From Asterochloris sp. CNOR1 (taxonomy: Eukaryota > Chlorophyta > Trebouxiophyceae > Trebouxiales > Trebouxiaceae): DNA of 64,000 nt. Location: NCBI GenBank assembly GCA_963969365.1, contig OZ017754.1, forward strand, positions 682,001 through 746,000, in the 5' to 3' direction. Positions 33,601 through 45,849 of the stretch are shown here, piece by piece (the first letter of the stretch is position 1; each line of letters begins with the position of its first letter). The notes below the pieces were generated by a model. That model had not been told where the DNA came from. It searched no databases and saw nothing but the letters and a program-made list of their open reading frames with translations. Both the position numbers and the translations under genes were made by a program.

Positions 33601-36600
33601 CATCTTGTTCTCATGCAGGAACGGACCAACCATTTATACCATAGACAACCTGTCAAATGCTTTCACAGGCGGCCCTGTGCATTTGATAAATGCAGCAGGG
33701 ACAGTGTGCATCACCACCTGAGGTCCCAGAAGCACAGCTTCCCATCATCCCCCGCAGTGGCGATCTTGTGGGGCTCCTGTCGAGCAAAGTCAACGTCGCG
33801 GACAGGCATTGCGTGCGCTTGAGGGATCTCTGCTGCCCGCTGCAGGGAGCGCACATCCCACACCTGAACACAGGCATCGCGGGGGGTCTGAGGGTTGTGG
33901 GTGGCCCCTGTGCCAACAGATGTCAGGCATGGCTCCTTGCAGCGCCGGGCTTGGCCCAGGCCACTTTGTCAGGCTGCCGCCAGTTGTGGCCAGCTCCACC
34001 CCAGAGGTGCATGAAAGTCTGCTGCCCATATAAGCCTGGCATTCAGTACCTGCTGCTGGCACAGAGCCTTATGGCGGGCCGCCAAGCTGTGTGGCAGCTG
34101 AGACAGTCCCACACAAGCTGGAGGCCTGCCACAGACGCTGCTGCAAGATGTGCAACACAACCCTACCTGCACGCTGTGGCCACTCGCATCCTCAGGCATT
34201 CATATGCTGCTGCTCATCATGCTGTGCAAATAGGCATGGTTGGCTCCTAGCACCCTTGCAGCACCCTTGTCTTGCATGGCATAGAACAGAGCTGTACAGT
34301 GCACAAAGCACCAGCTGCGCAATGTGGCTGTGGGGGCCCATGCAGTGCATCAAGCTGTACCTGGACGTCGTTGCCCCCCACGGTGCACAGGCGGCTGGGG
34401 TCGTGAGGGTCCCAAGCGCCGCCCCACAGGGAGCACAGGTTGCCCGCTCCGGCATCCCCAGTCATCTGCGCTGCACAGGAGGCACGTGTCAACGCGCTGT
34501 GCTGCTCTGCATCAGAACAACGTTGCAGTGGTATGACCACGGTATGACCATGGCATGCAATGCTGCATGAGCAGGGCTCTGCAGCGGTACAGTGCCTGAT
34601 TGCTCATTTTGGAAGAGCGCTGCGTCTGCATGCCCTTCACACTGCACTGCTGCAAAACAAATGGGGCTGCAGCTGCATGGCTCCTTCATCGCCAGATTAA
34701 GCAGCTCTCAGCACATCTGTTGCAACAGCATCCTGGCAGCTGCGAGAGCCCCTGACACCTTCACCACGCTCTAGGCAGGTCAGTGCAGCCAGCACACTGC
34801 TCGCATGTGCCCCTGGCCTGCAATTAGAGGCGCAAGCAGGACGCTTCAGCTGCCCGATCGGGGACTCACATTTTCCTTGCTCTCGTGCAGTACCAGAAGG
34901 CTGCAGCAGGGAGCTGAGGCTGCATGACAGCCTGAGCAGGAAGCATGGCAGCCTGGCAACCCTATCGCACTAACATTCAGCCAGGCTAAGTCTTGCTTCT
35001 TGCTAAGCTTGCAAAGCTAAGCATTGCCAGTCACAGTCTTGGAGCAAAGGCCTCACCATTGCTTTGCCACCCTCCAGTGACCAGAGCTGCCAGCGGCAGG
35101 CTTTCAAAGCCTGAACGGGAGATAGGCCAGCCTGGCACCCGTTGCAACAGCATCTGAAGTTGGGGCAGGGCCCTCACATCTGCTTTGCCACCCTCCAGCA
35201 GCCAGAGGCGCCTGGCAATAGGCCATCACAGCCTGACGAGGAGGTGTGACAGCCTGGCACCCAGTTGCAGCAACACAAGCAAAGCCCTCACGTTTGCTGC
35301 GCCACCCTCCAACGACCACAGCCGCCAGCGATCCTCCTGTATGGTCAACACCTGATCTGCCTGCTGCTCACGCCAGAGCACCTGCCGCGTGGTCTCTGCC
35401 TGCTGCCCAGTCGTGAGCTGTGCCTGCTGATGCAACATGGCTGATGCCGGGTCTGTGCGCCAGACTGTGGCTGTGAAGGTGCCACCTGCAGGCAGTTGAG
35501 TGGTCAATGCGCAGGACTGCATATGCTGCTCAGACTGCAGCGGTGCCACCTGCAGGCAGACAGAAAGTCAGTGTGCAGGATTGCATGTGCTGCCCACATC
35601 GCAGCGGTGCCACCTGCAGGCAAGGCCATTGTCTGGAGGGCACCTGCTGAACTGCAAGCACACTCCCTCCTTGGCCACAGGAGGCCAGGCAGCAGAATAT
35701 GGTGTCAAGGTCTGCAGGCAGGGCAGCAGATGGTCCGCAGGGCCATGTGCATCCGTCGCTCAATACTGTGGCAGTGCCACCTGCAGGCAAGGCCATCACC
35801 TGAGGGCACATGCTGAACTGCAAGCACACGTCCCGCTTTGCAGCAGGCTAAGCAGCACGCCTTAAGGCAGTTGTCCACTGCGGGCAGGGCAGCAGCCGGT
35901 TGGCTGGACTGCATATGTTTGTGGCCCTGACTGTAGCCGTCTGCAGGCAAGGCCATCGTTTGGCGGTCACCTGCTGACATGCAGGTGCGTTCTCTGCTTT
36001 GACACCAAGCATGCCAGACAGTCACAACCGTTGGCCACAGCAGGCTGGGCAGCATACACTAGCCTCGCGGCATTCGCTGCCTGCACGCAGGGCAACAGGT
36101 GGAGTATCTCATGACCACTTGCCGCCTGCAGGCAGTCTGGCAGCATTGACTGACTCAGAATGTCCAGGCTGTGCACTGCTAGAGTGCCTGCCTGACGCAA
36201 GCTGCAGGACAGGAAGCATGGTGGCTGACTGCCACTGGGCACCATTCATGACGCTTAAAGCCATAACTTGCGCAGCTGCAGTGCAGGAGATGGTGGCCTG
36301 CCCCTCTGTGAGGCTTGGGCAGCAAGCCTGGCACCATTGATATTTTCAGTCTCAGGCTTACACAACTGCACCAGAGCTGCCAATCACAAGGCACCTGAGT
36401 TTGAGACAGATGCCAGGATGTTGGGTTGTGTAGGGCTGGGAGCCAGGCCCCACACCTCTGCGGCATGTGGATAGGAGACCACACAGCGAATGCTGTCCCG
36501 CTCAGCATCATATTCCAGGACTTGGATCTGCAGAGCAGGCATGGCTGTTAGAGGGAACTTACTACTGACATGTTTCCAGGTGGTTCTGCACAGCCTCAAC

Positions 36601-36729
36601 CACCTCATTGTCCTCCCTAAGAGCGTTTGTGCCCACAAGCCATCTGGAATACTGCTTTTCCGTGGGAACAGCAGCCAGGGCTCGGGCCTGAAACTTCAGG
36701 CCATACGTTACAGCCGGTCGATCGCCCAT
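30651..36729 (-). CDS. EIPR1: EIPR1/TSSC1 WD40 protein (EARP/GARP-interacting)
   Basis: EIPR1 is a WD40 partner of the EARP and GARP tethering complexes in endosomal recycling and dense-core vesicle trafficking. Eight exons with consistent phases give 367 residues (human about 387): 36729-36604, 36527-36395, 35470-35292, 34465-34361, 33863-33718, 32986-32833, 31188-31038, 30760-30651. The N-terminus [18 protein letters not shown] followed by [13 protein letters not shown] is diagnostic. Blades follow: [59 protein letters not shown] then [30 protein letters not shown] then [14 protein letters not shown], and the hallmark C-terminus [19 protein letters not shown] then KLKYRIML. The coding part is small for a 6-kb gene: several introns are filled with degenerate copies of adjacent exon edges. 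Confidence 0.93.
31320..32050. repeat. degenerate minisatellite-like array in EIPR1 intron 6
   Basis: Units of roughly 80-95 bases recur with the shared pattern GGTGCAG-CGGCAGCAGCTCAG-TGCA, then AGAGCTG or AGGGTTG, between about 31440 and 32010. Divergence is high and the copy number is uncertain (at least four recognisable). Confidence 0.5.
32405..32860. repeat. echoes of EIPR1 exon 6 donor edge
   Basis: The exon 6 end (32833-32860, encoding VLWHTPSL) recurs at about 32405-32440 and 32523-32560. These share a G(T/A)GTNTGCCACAGCAC core; in the minus reading they give VLWHTRLL and VLWQTPLL. The donor GTGAGC of the real site is degraded in both copies. Confidence 0.7.
35050..35335. repeat. triplicated EIPR1 exon 3 donor edge, period about 117 bp
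   Basis: Copies at 35284-35335 (the exon end used in my model), 35170-35216 and 35050-35098 share CCCTCAC-TTTGC-GCCACCCTCCA-GACCA-GC. On the minus strand all three encode a variant of RLWSLEGG followed by Ala/Lys and a GTGAGG donor. Copy 2 is preceded by a CAG acceptor-like site. Confidence 0.8.
35500..36110. repeat. degenerate array in EIPR1 intron 2, period roughly 160-190 bp
   Basis: The block GCAGTGCCACCTGCAGGCAA followed by GGCCAT, a variable stretch, CACCTGCTGAACTGCAAGCA, and then a GGGCAGCA-containing block recurs about three to four times, with a shorter diverged unit nearest the exon. The unit resembles the sequence around the exon 3 acceptor (35470-35530). Confidence 0.65.
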
Positions 36730-36895
36730 GCTGGGCAAGTTGCCAGCTGGCGTTGACCATGTTCATCCCCATTCCCACCTTGCCAATACTTCAGCAATTC
36801 TGAATTGTGCACATCCAATCAGCTTTCATGAAGCCTGAGCAAGTAAGGGCACATCCTACAGTCCAATATGAGAGGTGCCCAGGTGCTCATGAGTC

Positions 36896-39800
36896 TCATC
36901 CAAACCAGTTGCTCCCTCCAGTCTCGTGGCGCAGGACACTGTCTATGGCTGGCGAAATGCATTGGGCCAGCAAGGCCATCCCATCACGCGTTGCTGGGTG
37001 CAGCCCTGCAAGCAGGTCACGATCCAGCTCAGACTTGCTGGCAGGCAGCAGCGGCATGGCCTTTAGCACTGATGCACAGTCTTCACTGCTCTGCTGCACA
37101 AGAAGTCAGCTCTGTTGCACATTGACGCTGACATTGGACGGCATGAGTGCAATTCATACATTCGACCCAACCATACAGCCGACCAACCCCAACCCTGGAA
37201 CTCGCCATCAGGCATGAGCTTGCTGTTCAGCCGGCCATGGTCGATGAACTTGGAGCCACAGTCCACGAACTGCACAGAGTGGCTGCTGGCGGCCAGGTCT
37301 TTCAGCCCTGTGTTGACCTGCTCAATGGCAGGCGTGAACCTGCAGCAGCAGGGCACGGCTGGCATTAGCCCTGGCGACCTGGCTGTGCCTGCAATGAGTG
37401 CACAGCTTCCAGCATAGACCCAGGTGGGGCTGCTGCAGTGCGATTGGTCAGGCCGGCTCCTTTGCCCCGCACGCCCAGCTCAGGCAACACCCTTGTGGCT
37501 TGTGCATGCTGTACACTTCACAAAGACTCTGGGGCAGCATAGAACACAAACGTCCTTGACACATTTGCTGTGTGGGCCGCAGCACCCAGGTAAGGTGACG
37601 CTGCATTGACTGCCAGCATGCAGCCTCGAGCGCTCAGCCAGAGCATTGACAGGCAATGCCTCAAAGCTTCTGATGCAGCTTACATGCTTGGCCAGTTCCA
37701 GGTGGCAGGGTCTGGGGGCCACGAATCTCCGCGGGGCAGGAGACCTGCACACAGTGCGTGAGAAGACTCAAAGTATGCTGTGCAGACCCAACTAATGCAA
37801 GGTGTTCAGGAGCCCGGCTGCGCACTGGCTGGCAGGCAACACGTGTGTTCAAAACTGAACACCCAGACAGTGAGAACAAGGTATGCAACGTGCTCCAGTT
37901 CAATGGGAAAAGCCAGTGCTCAGGCAGAGGGCACAGCATCAGCTCAGGCGCAGCATGAAACGTGCTGACATGTGCTGGCTGCAGAAGGCAGTATTGGCTG
38001 GACCCACCCACTAAGACAATTTTTGACGACGGAGACTGGGCTTTGACATAGCTGACTAGGCTGCTGATCCTGCACACAAGGGCTGACAGCTTAGTGCCCC
38101 AAACAAAGTCGGCTGCCGACATCATAGACAGCAGGTTGCTACATCTGCGCCGCACTGCTGCCAGAACTGTCCACGCCTGACCAAAGCACTCCTTGGGGTC
38201 CCAATCAAAAAGCGAGCATAGTGCAGCAGCACATGTAGCATGGCTCGTGCATATGCTCACCTCTCAAAGGTGCCATTTGCCACGGCTGTGACAAGGTGCT
38301 CTTTATTGCCATGGCATGTGGCTGCTCCTGCACACACAAAACGGCAGGGTCAGCCGCATGCCTGGGATGGTAGCAGAGCGGGCTGCTCCCTGGATATTTG
38401 CCGCATCTCAAGTCCAGGTGTCGCTGGCTGCATCACCTCGAGGTAGCCAGCAGAGCGAAGCTGACCATGTTGGCCAGTCAGTCTGGCATGATGCACGCCA
38501 CTGCACATTGTTCCAAGCAGAGAAGGCTTAGTCAGGCCCTGTTGTTCACCAGCAACCCACAGGCTGCATCCCAGCAGGCAGGATCCATCAGCTCCCACAA
38601 GCAAACAGGGTGCACATAGACAGGCCCACCGAGGTCGTTAGTGCCTATGTGCACCACGATGACGCCAGGGGGCTGCTTCTCGAAAATCTCTCCATGCATG
38701 ATGCGCCACCTCAGGTGGGACACCTGGTCCGCTGCAGCAGCGCACTTAGATTGAGCACATCTCAGCAGCAGACTCAGGGTGTGGGAGAGCACGCAGGTAT
38801 GTTTTCGGGACCTGCCACTCCAGGTGGTGACTTCTCTTGTACTCCGTCCCACCAGTTGCAGGGCTGCATGTCAACTGCTGAAAGTGGTCATCTGCAGGCA
38901 TCAGCGCAGGAACCCAGTTCAGTGAGGTGGGCTTCCCAGCAAACCAGGCAAGCAGGCAGACCACAGCATACATCTGAAATGCCAGCAGGGTGGCAGGCAG
39001 ATGCCACGTGTGGCAGGCAAATGGTCAACTCAGAGGCTCTGAACACAGTGACCTTAGCTCTGACCACCCCCACACCAGCTTCAAAATGCTCTATTCTCAA
39101 CCACCGGAAACTCTCATGCATAGCTGTCAGCAGCAGCGGCCAGCCGGCTCCGAACTCTGGCAGCCACCAGCGCACCTCTCCATGTCGGCAGCAAAGCTGT
39201 CTGACAGCCAGTGGCACATGGCAGACTGACACGCAGGGAAGGCAAGGGGCCTAAATGCCCTGGCCTCAGCTCTGGACAACCCCGCCCCAGCGTTGAACTG
39301 CTCAGCCCCTTGCGGCCGAGAATACTCTTCAACTGCCGACAGCATTGCATGAGCAGCTATCATCCGAAGCTTTCAGCGACAACTGCTGGCCTGCAGGGCG
39401 CACCTCCCACTGCCAGCAGCGTGGCGGTTTGCTTCTTTGTGTTGAAGTACTTGTCAAAGATGTTGCTGAAGGTGTTCTCATAGTCGTGCAGGATGGAGTC
39501 CCCATACAGGACGACGTCTGTCCCCTGAAGGTGAACAGCAGTGGTTGAAACAGTGGCTGTGCAGGGATCACACATCACTGCACTCCCCTTGGCGCAGAAC
39601 GTCTGCAGTAGTCAGATGGATGCTGCATGTTGCAGCACCTGGCTGCAATACAAGCCAGGCACTGCTGATGAAAGCTGCCATGCATCAGTGAGCCCCCCAT
39701 GTGCATGCTTGTCAACGGCATGTGCGCCTATGGCGCATGTGCTTTAGACTTAGAAGCCGACACGCATTGCACAAGGAGCGCAATCAAGGCAAGCCTCTCC

Positions 39801-40327
39801 CTCCAGCAGACCTGGTTCTCATCCACTGACTGGACTCGCTCGACCAGCTGCTCATGATACTGCTGCGCCCAGAGCTCGCTCCTGGGAGCAGGCTGTCGCA
39901 CTGCAGAGGGAGCAGAACGGGCTTGCCTGGCAGATCTGTGCGGTGAGGCTCATCTGGGGGGATTCAAGGTGTGACGTAAGTCACTGCCGCTGCTATCTTC
40001 TGCATCCCTGGTTCCAGCAACCTGTACCGCTTACCTGGCCCCGGACAGCGGTGAAAGTAGGGCAGCTGCGCCAGGACCAGCACCAACACCACCACTGCAT
40101 GTGCACACAAGGGCTTTGTCTCTGCTCTCTGCAAGTTTCACAAGTCGACTTTGCTTTGCCCTGATCCTACCTCCTGCAAGCACAGGGACTGCCAAGCGGA
40201 CGGTCTCGAGGTTCAGCCAGCTTCGAGGTTTCTTGGGCGGTCTCATGGTGATGGGAGTGCTGGTGGGGACATCCTCCTCTTCCTTGATGCTGCTGATGGG
40301 GGCAGAGGCTACATTCCTACGGTGCAT
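36896..40327 (-). CDS. membrane-anchored SGNH/GDSL hydrolase (PAF-acetylhydrolase beta-like)
   Basis: Nine exons with consistent phases give about 330 residues: 40327-40171, 40094-40035, 39900-39812, 39524-39404, 38731-38630, 38166-38008, 37744-37684, 37339-37206, 37005-36896. The N-terminus is cytosolic and basic (MHRRNVASAP, then RPPKKPRSW). A signal anchor is split over exons 1-2 (VRLAVPVLAG, then VVVLVLVLAQLPYFHR), making a type II membrane protein. Block I is VVLYGDSIL (nucleophile Ser). The Gly/Asn blocks are LRWRIMHGEIFEKQPPG and VIVVHIGTNDL. The strand IVLVGLLPRGDSWPPDP follows. Block V is LMPDGLHPATRDGM, with Asp and His of the triad. That last motif is complete only if the intron at 37205-37006 is spliced with a GC-AG junction. 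Substrate is unknown; sugar-ester or lipid acetyl esterases are the usual activities. Confidence 0.88.
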
Positions 40328-40480
40328 GGGGGGGAAGCAGCTTTAGTCAACCTCCAATTTCAACCCTCCAGCCTTTCTGATGGTGCTTTCGCTTGTGAGG
40401 CTTGTTTGGATGCATGCAAGTGAAGACAATCTGCAATTCACCAGCTTTCATCCTATGCCTCAGAGGGGGAGCAAACGTTC

Positions 40481-43400
40481 CTATTCATGTTTGGTCAAGC
40501 AGGGGCTGCCTGCAGGCATGTGCATGCCGCGCAGCTTCAGGAGAGCCGTGCCGGCGGCAGCAGCGCCGTCCAGGGCAGCATTGGAGGCCGCCAGCCTGTG
40601 GGCGCGCTTGGCCCCCAGCTCCTCCTGAGCCACCCTCTCCCTGACAGTCCTCTGCTTGTCGGGGGGGGCTGCCAGCCCGGTCTCTGCACGAGTCTGGCCC
40701 CCTAGGCGACTCAGCAGATTGTCTGCCCGCGTAGCGGCCTCCAGACAGGCGTCTCGCTCATTCTGGGCCAGCTGCAGCTGCTCGCGCAGGGTGCGCTCCA
40801 CACTGCTGCTGCGCTGCTCAGTGTGCTCCAGTTGGGCCTGCAGGGGACAGCATGGATGCTGTGGCATGAGAAGTTGGCGCCGCACTCTGCAAGCGCTTCA
40901 CACTGGTGCTGCGCCCTGTGATCCAGCTGGGGCCTGCAGGGCAACCAGGTCATTTGCGGCTGCTGGCAGTGGCATGCAGCAGGGGCTAACAGGCCAAGAG
41001 GGCACTTCAGGGCCCCAGCTATGCGCTCAGTATATCAGCGTGACAACAGGCCGCGTGCATGCCTCGGCAACTGCTGGAATCACAGCACAGCTTAGCACCG
41101 CCAGACCTGCCACTTGCCAGGCTGGGCACCCACCTGCAGTGCCGAAGCTCGCTGGCGCTCATGTGTGAGCTTGCTCTTGGCTGCTCCCAGGTCACTGCCC
41201 AGCTCAGCGTTCTCCATCGTCAGCTGCAGTTCAGACAATGCAGAAACTGTGAGCTGCTGGTGGTTGCAGCCCTAAAACAGACACGCTGCAGCTTCGCACA
41301 TGCAAGCAGTGGCGCAGCAGCACCACCACCACCATTCATCTGTGTCTGCTTGCAGCAGGCTGCCAACGTGCCGACTCTCAGGCTCGGCCCTAAATGCTCA
41401 TGCTACAAGGATCTAATCAGATCACTCTCTGCAAATAAAACCCTCAAAGTGCTGCTGTCTCTGGCTCTGGTCATCCCCTGCAGCAAGCGCCTCAGCAGGT
41501 GTCGAAGGGGCCAGCCTGAACCGCTGTTTGACAGATACATCTGCTGTAGGCCTCGCACCTTGTGCAGCTCTCGCTGCATGCCGGACAGCAACTTGTCAGT
41601 GGCCTCCTCAATGTGGGCCAGCCTGCTGGTGTCTGCCTCCTTCTCGCGAGCCTTGGCCTCCATGTCTGCCAGCCTGCAGACAGAAGGGGCCCTTACTTGT
41701 GAGGCACGCTGCCGGCCAAACGCTGGCAGACACTTGCCCTTTCTGCTGCTGCTCACACTCTATTACATGCTTCGATTGTGGGACAGCAGGAGTGCTTCAA
41801 GACGCGCAGGCAGAAAGGCCACTGCAGGTGTGTGAGCTTGTTGTTGGCGCACCGTTTCCGCATCCTGGCCTGCTCGTCATGCAGCAGGGTGATGTCCTCG
41901 TGCCTGTCGCTCAGGATGCCCTCCATCTCCCTGCAGCAGTCTTGAGCTGCTTCAGATGGCCTTCAGGCACCATGGATGCTGCTCTGTGTCCCCGACTAGC
42001 ATAAGCGGAATGCAAACAACTTGCAGGCTTCCTTGGGCAGCAGGGCCGCAACTCCTTGTACATCCTCTCAGTCTCTTGTGGCAGTGCACATGCATGCTTT
42101 GGCATAGCCTGCAGGCAACAGTGATGCTGGTGTGTGTGCGGCCTCTAAGCACGCTTTCGCGGCTAGGCAGACCCAGAGTCTTGGGCTGCAGCATCTTGAG
42201 AGCCCAATGACCCTTTGCTGAGTGATGGTCAAGGTGCCAGGTCTCTTCAGCATGCACCTACCCCTCTCATGCTCTACCCAAGGGGCCTGCCAACACAAGC
42301 ACCTCTGCATGGGATCCTGCGCCTCCAAAGCATCATGGGGCCGTGATCTGCAATGTGGTGCCAGCTGCACCCCATGCCAGGTACCCACCTCAGCTGGCGC
42401 TACAGCACCCCTGCAGCTTGTCCAACCTGCGACTCAGAATGCAGCTTGTCTGTGGAGTGATTTCAAACCAAGCACCTGAGGTGGTGCTGCAGTGCCTCTC
42501 CTTTGTCTTGCGCCTCCACAGCGCCTCAAAGCTGCATATGAATTAGAACAACCTTAAGCCTCCAGAGATTTGCCCCTATCAGACCATCTTGCAGGTGATC
42601 ATGATGACGGCACCCACCTCAGCTGATGCTGAAGCACATCTGCGTGGTCCCGTGCCTCCAGTTTCTCCTTTTCCAGGCGCTGCAGCTCCTGCTCAAACAG
42701 CTCGCAGCGCTGGCGCAGACGTTTGCTCTCTGCTGCGATCTGCTCGTCTCCCTCTAGCTTGGCGTCCGCTGCTGCCCTTTTCCTGCACGGACCCATATTA
42801 AGCCTTATTTCTCAAGGAACCATGGGGCTGCCGCAGAGCTGCAGCTGTGCATTGGCCCTGAGTCTGCTGAAGAGTGTTGCCACCTTCCTGTGACCCACAA
42901 CAGGACACGGTCGAGGACTACTAGACAGCGCTGTCAGGCTTGGCATCTGGTCTTCACGGCATCCAACTGCAGGTTGGGTGAGCTGGAGCTGATATGATGG
43001 GCAGCCCCTGAGCGGCAGCATCTTGGATGACTAGCCACTCCCTTCTCCACACTGTTGGTGGCTTGATGCAAGACCACCGGCTGACCCATCAACCACGACG
43101 TGAATTACTTGCTGAGTAGGCCAGATAGCAGCGGCCCCACCGCTGCTCATGTCTCAAGTCCTCCCGCAGCTGAGCCAATGCAGCTGCCTGCTCCCCTGAC
43201 GTGTGCCTGAGCTCCCTGCAGCGTTCCTCGCTGCCATGCAGCTCCTGGCGTAGCCTGTCTGCACAGTCCTCAGCCTCGTGCGTCCTCTCCCGAGAGCGTG
43301 CCAGGGACTCTTGCAGCGCCTCACACAGGCGCCCGCCCTGCAGCCAGCAGACACCGCTTGAAGCGAGCCCCTGTGCAGTCAGCCCTTTCAGCGCCCTGCA

Positions 43401-45690
43401 GCACCTCACACAGGCGCCTGCCCTGCACGCACAGACACTCTCTAACCAGCTTCTGCAGCTTGGGGCAGCAAGTAATTCTTAGCCTGTGAGCTTCTCTGTG
43501 GCCCGTGCAAGAAAGTCCTGCAGGGCCTCACTCAATATCCCTCCCTGCAGGCAACAGCAGAATTCTCCGGCAGGATTGCCCTTAAGTGCCTGCACAGTGC
43601 ACAAGGAACTTGTACAGAAGGCAGTCAACTCGGCAGTGCTCAATTCAGTGCATTGTTCCCTCATCTGCTGGATCCAAGTGGAAGACTGCACCAAGCTAGA
43701 TGGTGCTAGTTTGCTTAGCAGGTGATGTCTGGGGCAATGATGGACCCCTGCTGTTTGGCCTGATGATGAAGCCCCACCTCATTTTGGTTTGCAAGCTGGC
43801 GCTGCGCCTGCTCCAGGTTCCCCTGAGACCGCTGCAGCTGGTGCAGCAGCCAGCAGTTGTCCTTGTGCAGCTGCTGCAGCATGGTGCCCCGCTTGGCCAC
43901 CTGCAGGTCACCATGGAGCCACTGCAGGCACTGCCCTGTCATGTGCCCAGAAGCATCCCTGCTGAAGCTAAGCTGTCCCTTGCATGTGCAGCGCGCTGCT
44001 CACCTGCCCACTAAGCCGCCACATAGACGTCATCAAACAGGGCAGCACCACTGAGAACTGACCTTACGGGCAACCCGGCCATCGGTGACGGCTGCCTGAG
44101 ACCTCAGAGTGGCCTCCAGGGTGGCTTCAGGAAGGCTGGTGCTTGTGTCGCACCGCCAGGCCGGCTTGGCATGCCTCCGCCCAGGCCCCTGGCCGGCAGC
44201 TGCCAGCACTGCCGCTGCAGCGGCCCGAGAGCAGGAGGTCATTGGGTTGCGGGAGGCTGCTGCGGCTGCAGCTGCTGCAGACTCCTGCTCCCGGCGCCGC
44301 TGGTGCAGCAAACGGGCATACTGCTCATGCATAGCCTGCAGGGCAATAGGGTGGGCTGTGGGTGGTAGGTGACATGTCAGTGCCGAGCAGCCCTGCTCGT
44401 CCAGGGCCTGCGGGGCAGTGTGGCTGGTTGAGTCCTGGCTTCTGGACCCTTGTGGCAAAGATGCCGAGGCAGCACGCAGGCACTATCCTCACGCATGGCC
44501 TGCGGGGCAGCAAGGCGGAGAGCATCCAGTGGAGGGGACGGGCCTCCTGTTGGCAGTGAATGGTGGCTGGCAGAGGCTCGTAGTGTACTGCAGCTGAGCT
44601 TGCTGCAAGGTGCCTGGCACTGAGATACACATGATAGACAGCGCAGCAGACACTGTTGTAACCAAATGGGATGCTTTCTAGGACAGAGATTTCTGGGTGG
44701 CCAGCAGGCACGTTGACATGCAGCTCCTGTCTGACCACAAGCAGACAGCAATCTCGGTGCTCAACCAAGAGTGGCGCAGCTAGGGGTGTGTGTCCCTAGG
44801 GAAGTCTGCTGGCGCCTGAGTTGTCTGCGACTGCTGAGTGAAGACAAAGTGCTGAATCCTGAAAGATGCAAGCCCAGCGGGCATCAAAGACAGGCATGAG
44901 CGCACCTGCATCTCCAGCTGCGAGCGCCGGCACTCCTGCTGCTTGTGTTGCAGCTCGTCCAATAGGGCTTCAACAGAACACGCATTCAGCATGCCAGCGC
45001 TCCCCACGCTGCCCTGACTCTGGCTCTCCAGCTGGGCATCTCTGCTGGCCTTGCGCTGCCGCGGTGCGCGCTGCTGCACCGCTGCCAGCAGCCCTGAGGG
45101 GTCTTCCCCGAGAGCTGCACTGCTGGTGTCCTCAGCAGCATGGCTGTCAGCCCCGCCTCCCTTCCGCTGTGCCTGCCCACCACTGCAGTGCTGAGGAGCC
45201 TGCACAAGGCTGGGCTGTGCTGCGTCCAGTGCCCGTGTCAGTGGACCGCCTGCTACTGTGCCATTGTGCAGGGCTTGCAGACGCCTGCTGGGACGAGTGG
45301 GCCGCGGTGAGGCCAGGGTGCTCACTGAATTCGAGATACCCTGCAGCAGAGGGCCTTCAGTACGACATGCAGCACATGTGCATGGCCACTGCTGGTGAAG
45401 ATGCACAAACCTGGCCGGCTGACTCCAGCCTCTGCTTGATCCTTTCGATGCGCAACCTGAGCTCTGTGTCGGCCCTGCAATGATTCATGTGCTCAGGGCT
45501 CACATTCTAGGTGGTTATGTGTCAAGCTGACCTGTCTTCACCTGTCCTTAGCAGAGGGTCGCTGTGGACTTGTGCTGGGCCGCAGCAGGTAGTCTGGCAT
45601 GCGGGTGGCAGTTGAAGGGGTGGTCTCGATGTCCACATGGTCTAACATGTCAATGGCCGACCTCCACGTGATGCTGGCGCCCTAAAAAAG
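40481..45690 (-). CDS. large coiled-coil protein, possibly centrosomal/ciliary (unkn. function)
   Basis: At least eleven exons on the minus strand. Approximate positions and landmarks: 45686-45535 (ITWRSAIDMLDHVDIETTPS), 45476-45414 (ELRLRIERIKQRLESAG), about 45343-44908 (Ala/Ser/Gln-rich, ending LLDELQHKQQECRRSQLEMQ), about 44341-44065 (MHEQYARLLHQRRREQES), about 43906-43779 (LHKDNCWLLHQLQRSQGNLE), about 43337-43165 (CEALQESLARSRERTHEAED), about 42785-42617 (LRQRCELFEQELQRLEKEKL), about 41932-41851 (ILSDRHEDITLLHDEQARMR), about 41680-41550 (MEAKAREKEADTSRLAHIEE), about 41225-41137 (MENAELGSDLGAAKSKLTHE), about 40840-40481 (QRSSSVERTLREQLQLAQNE). Heptad-rich sequence dominates, which does not identify function. 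The start codon lies upstream of 45686 and was not found. The neighbourhood contains one ciliary gene, but linkage means little in such genomes. Confidence 0.65.
43296..43551. repeat. three copies of a coiled-coil exon acceptor edge
   Basis: The real exon start region (about 43296-43345) recurs at 43405-43430 (partial) and 43505-43551. On the minus strand these read CAG, then GGRLCEALQESLARS, RRLCEVLQ and GGILSEALQDFLARA. The outermost copy has its own CTGCAG acceptor and is open, so it could be an alternative exon. Confidence 0.7.
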
Positions 45691-45849
45691 CATTGACATC
45701 GACCGAGATGCAGCACATTGGCGACCTAAGGTCAACTGAATACTAAAACCAGCGAGGGAAATGCGCAGCAATCATGAGCACAACCTTTATGGCTACTTGG
45801 AACGGTGCATCATATGCATGCCTTGGGTTGCTAGCAGAACTCTAGGTAT

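Noticed and set aside
36896-37099. Loss of the catalytic Asp in the SGNH esterase (AGLHP)
   Set aside because: Explained by an unspliced reading of a GC-AG intron; the spliced reading restores DGLHP.
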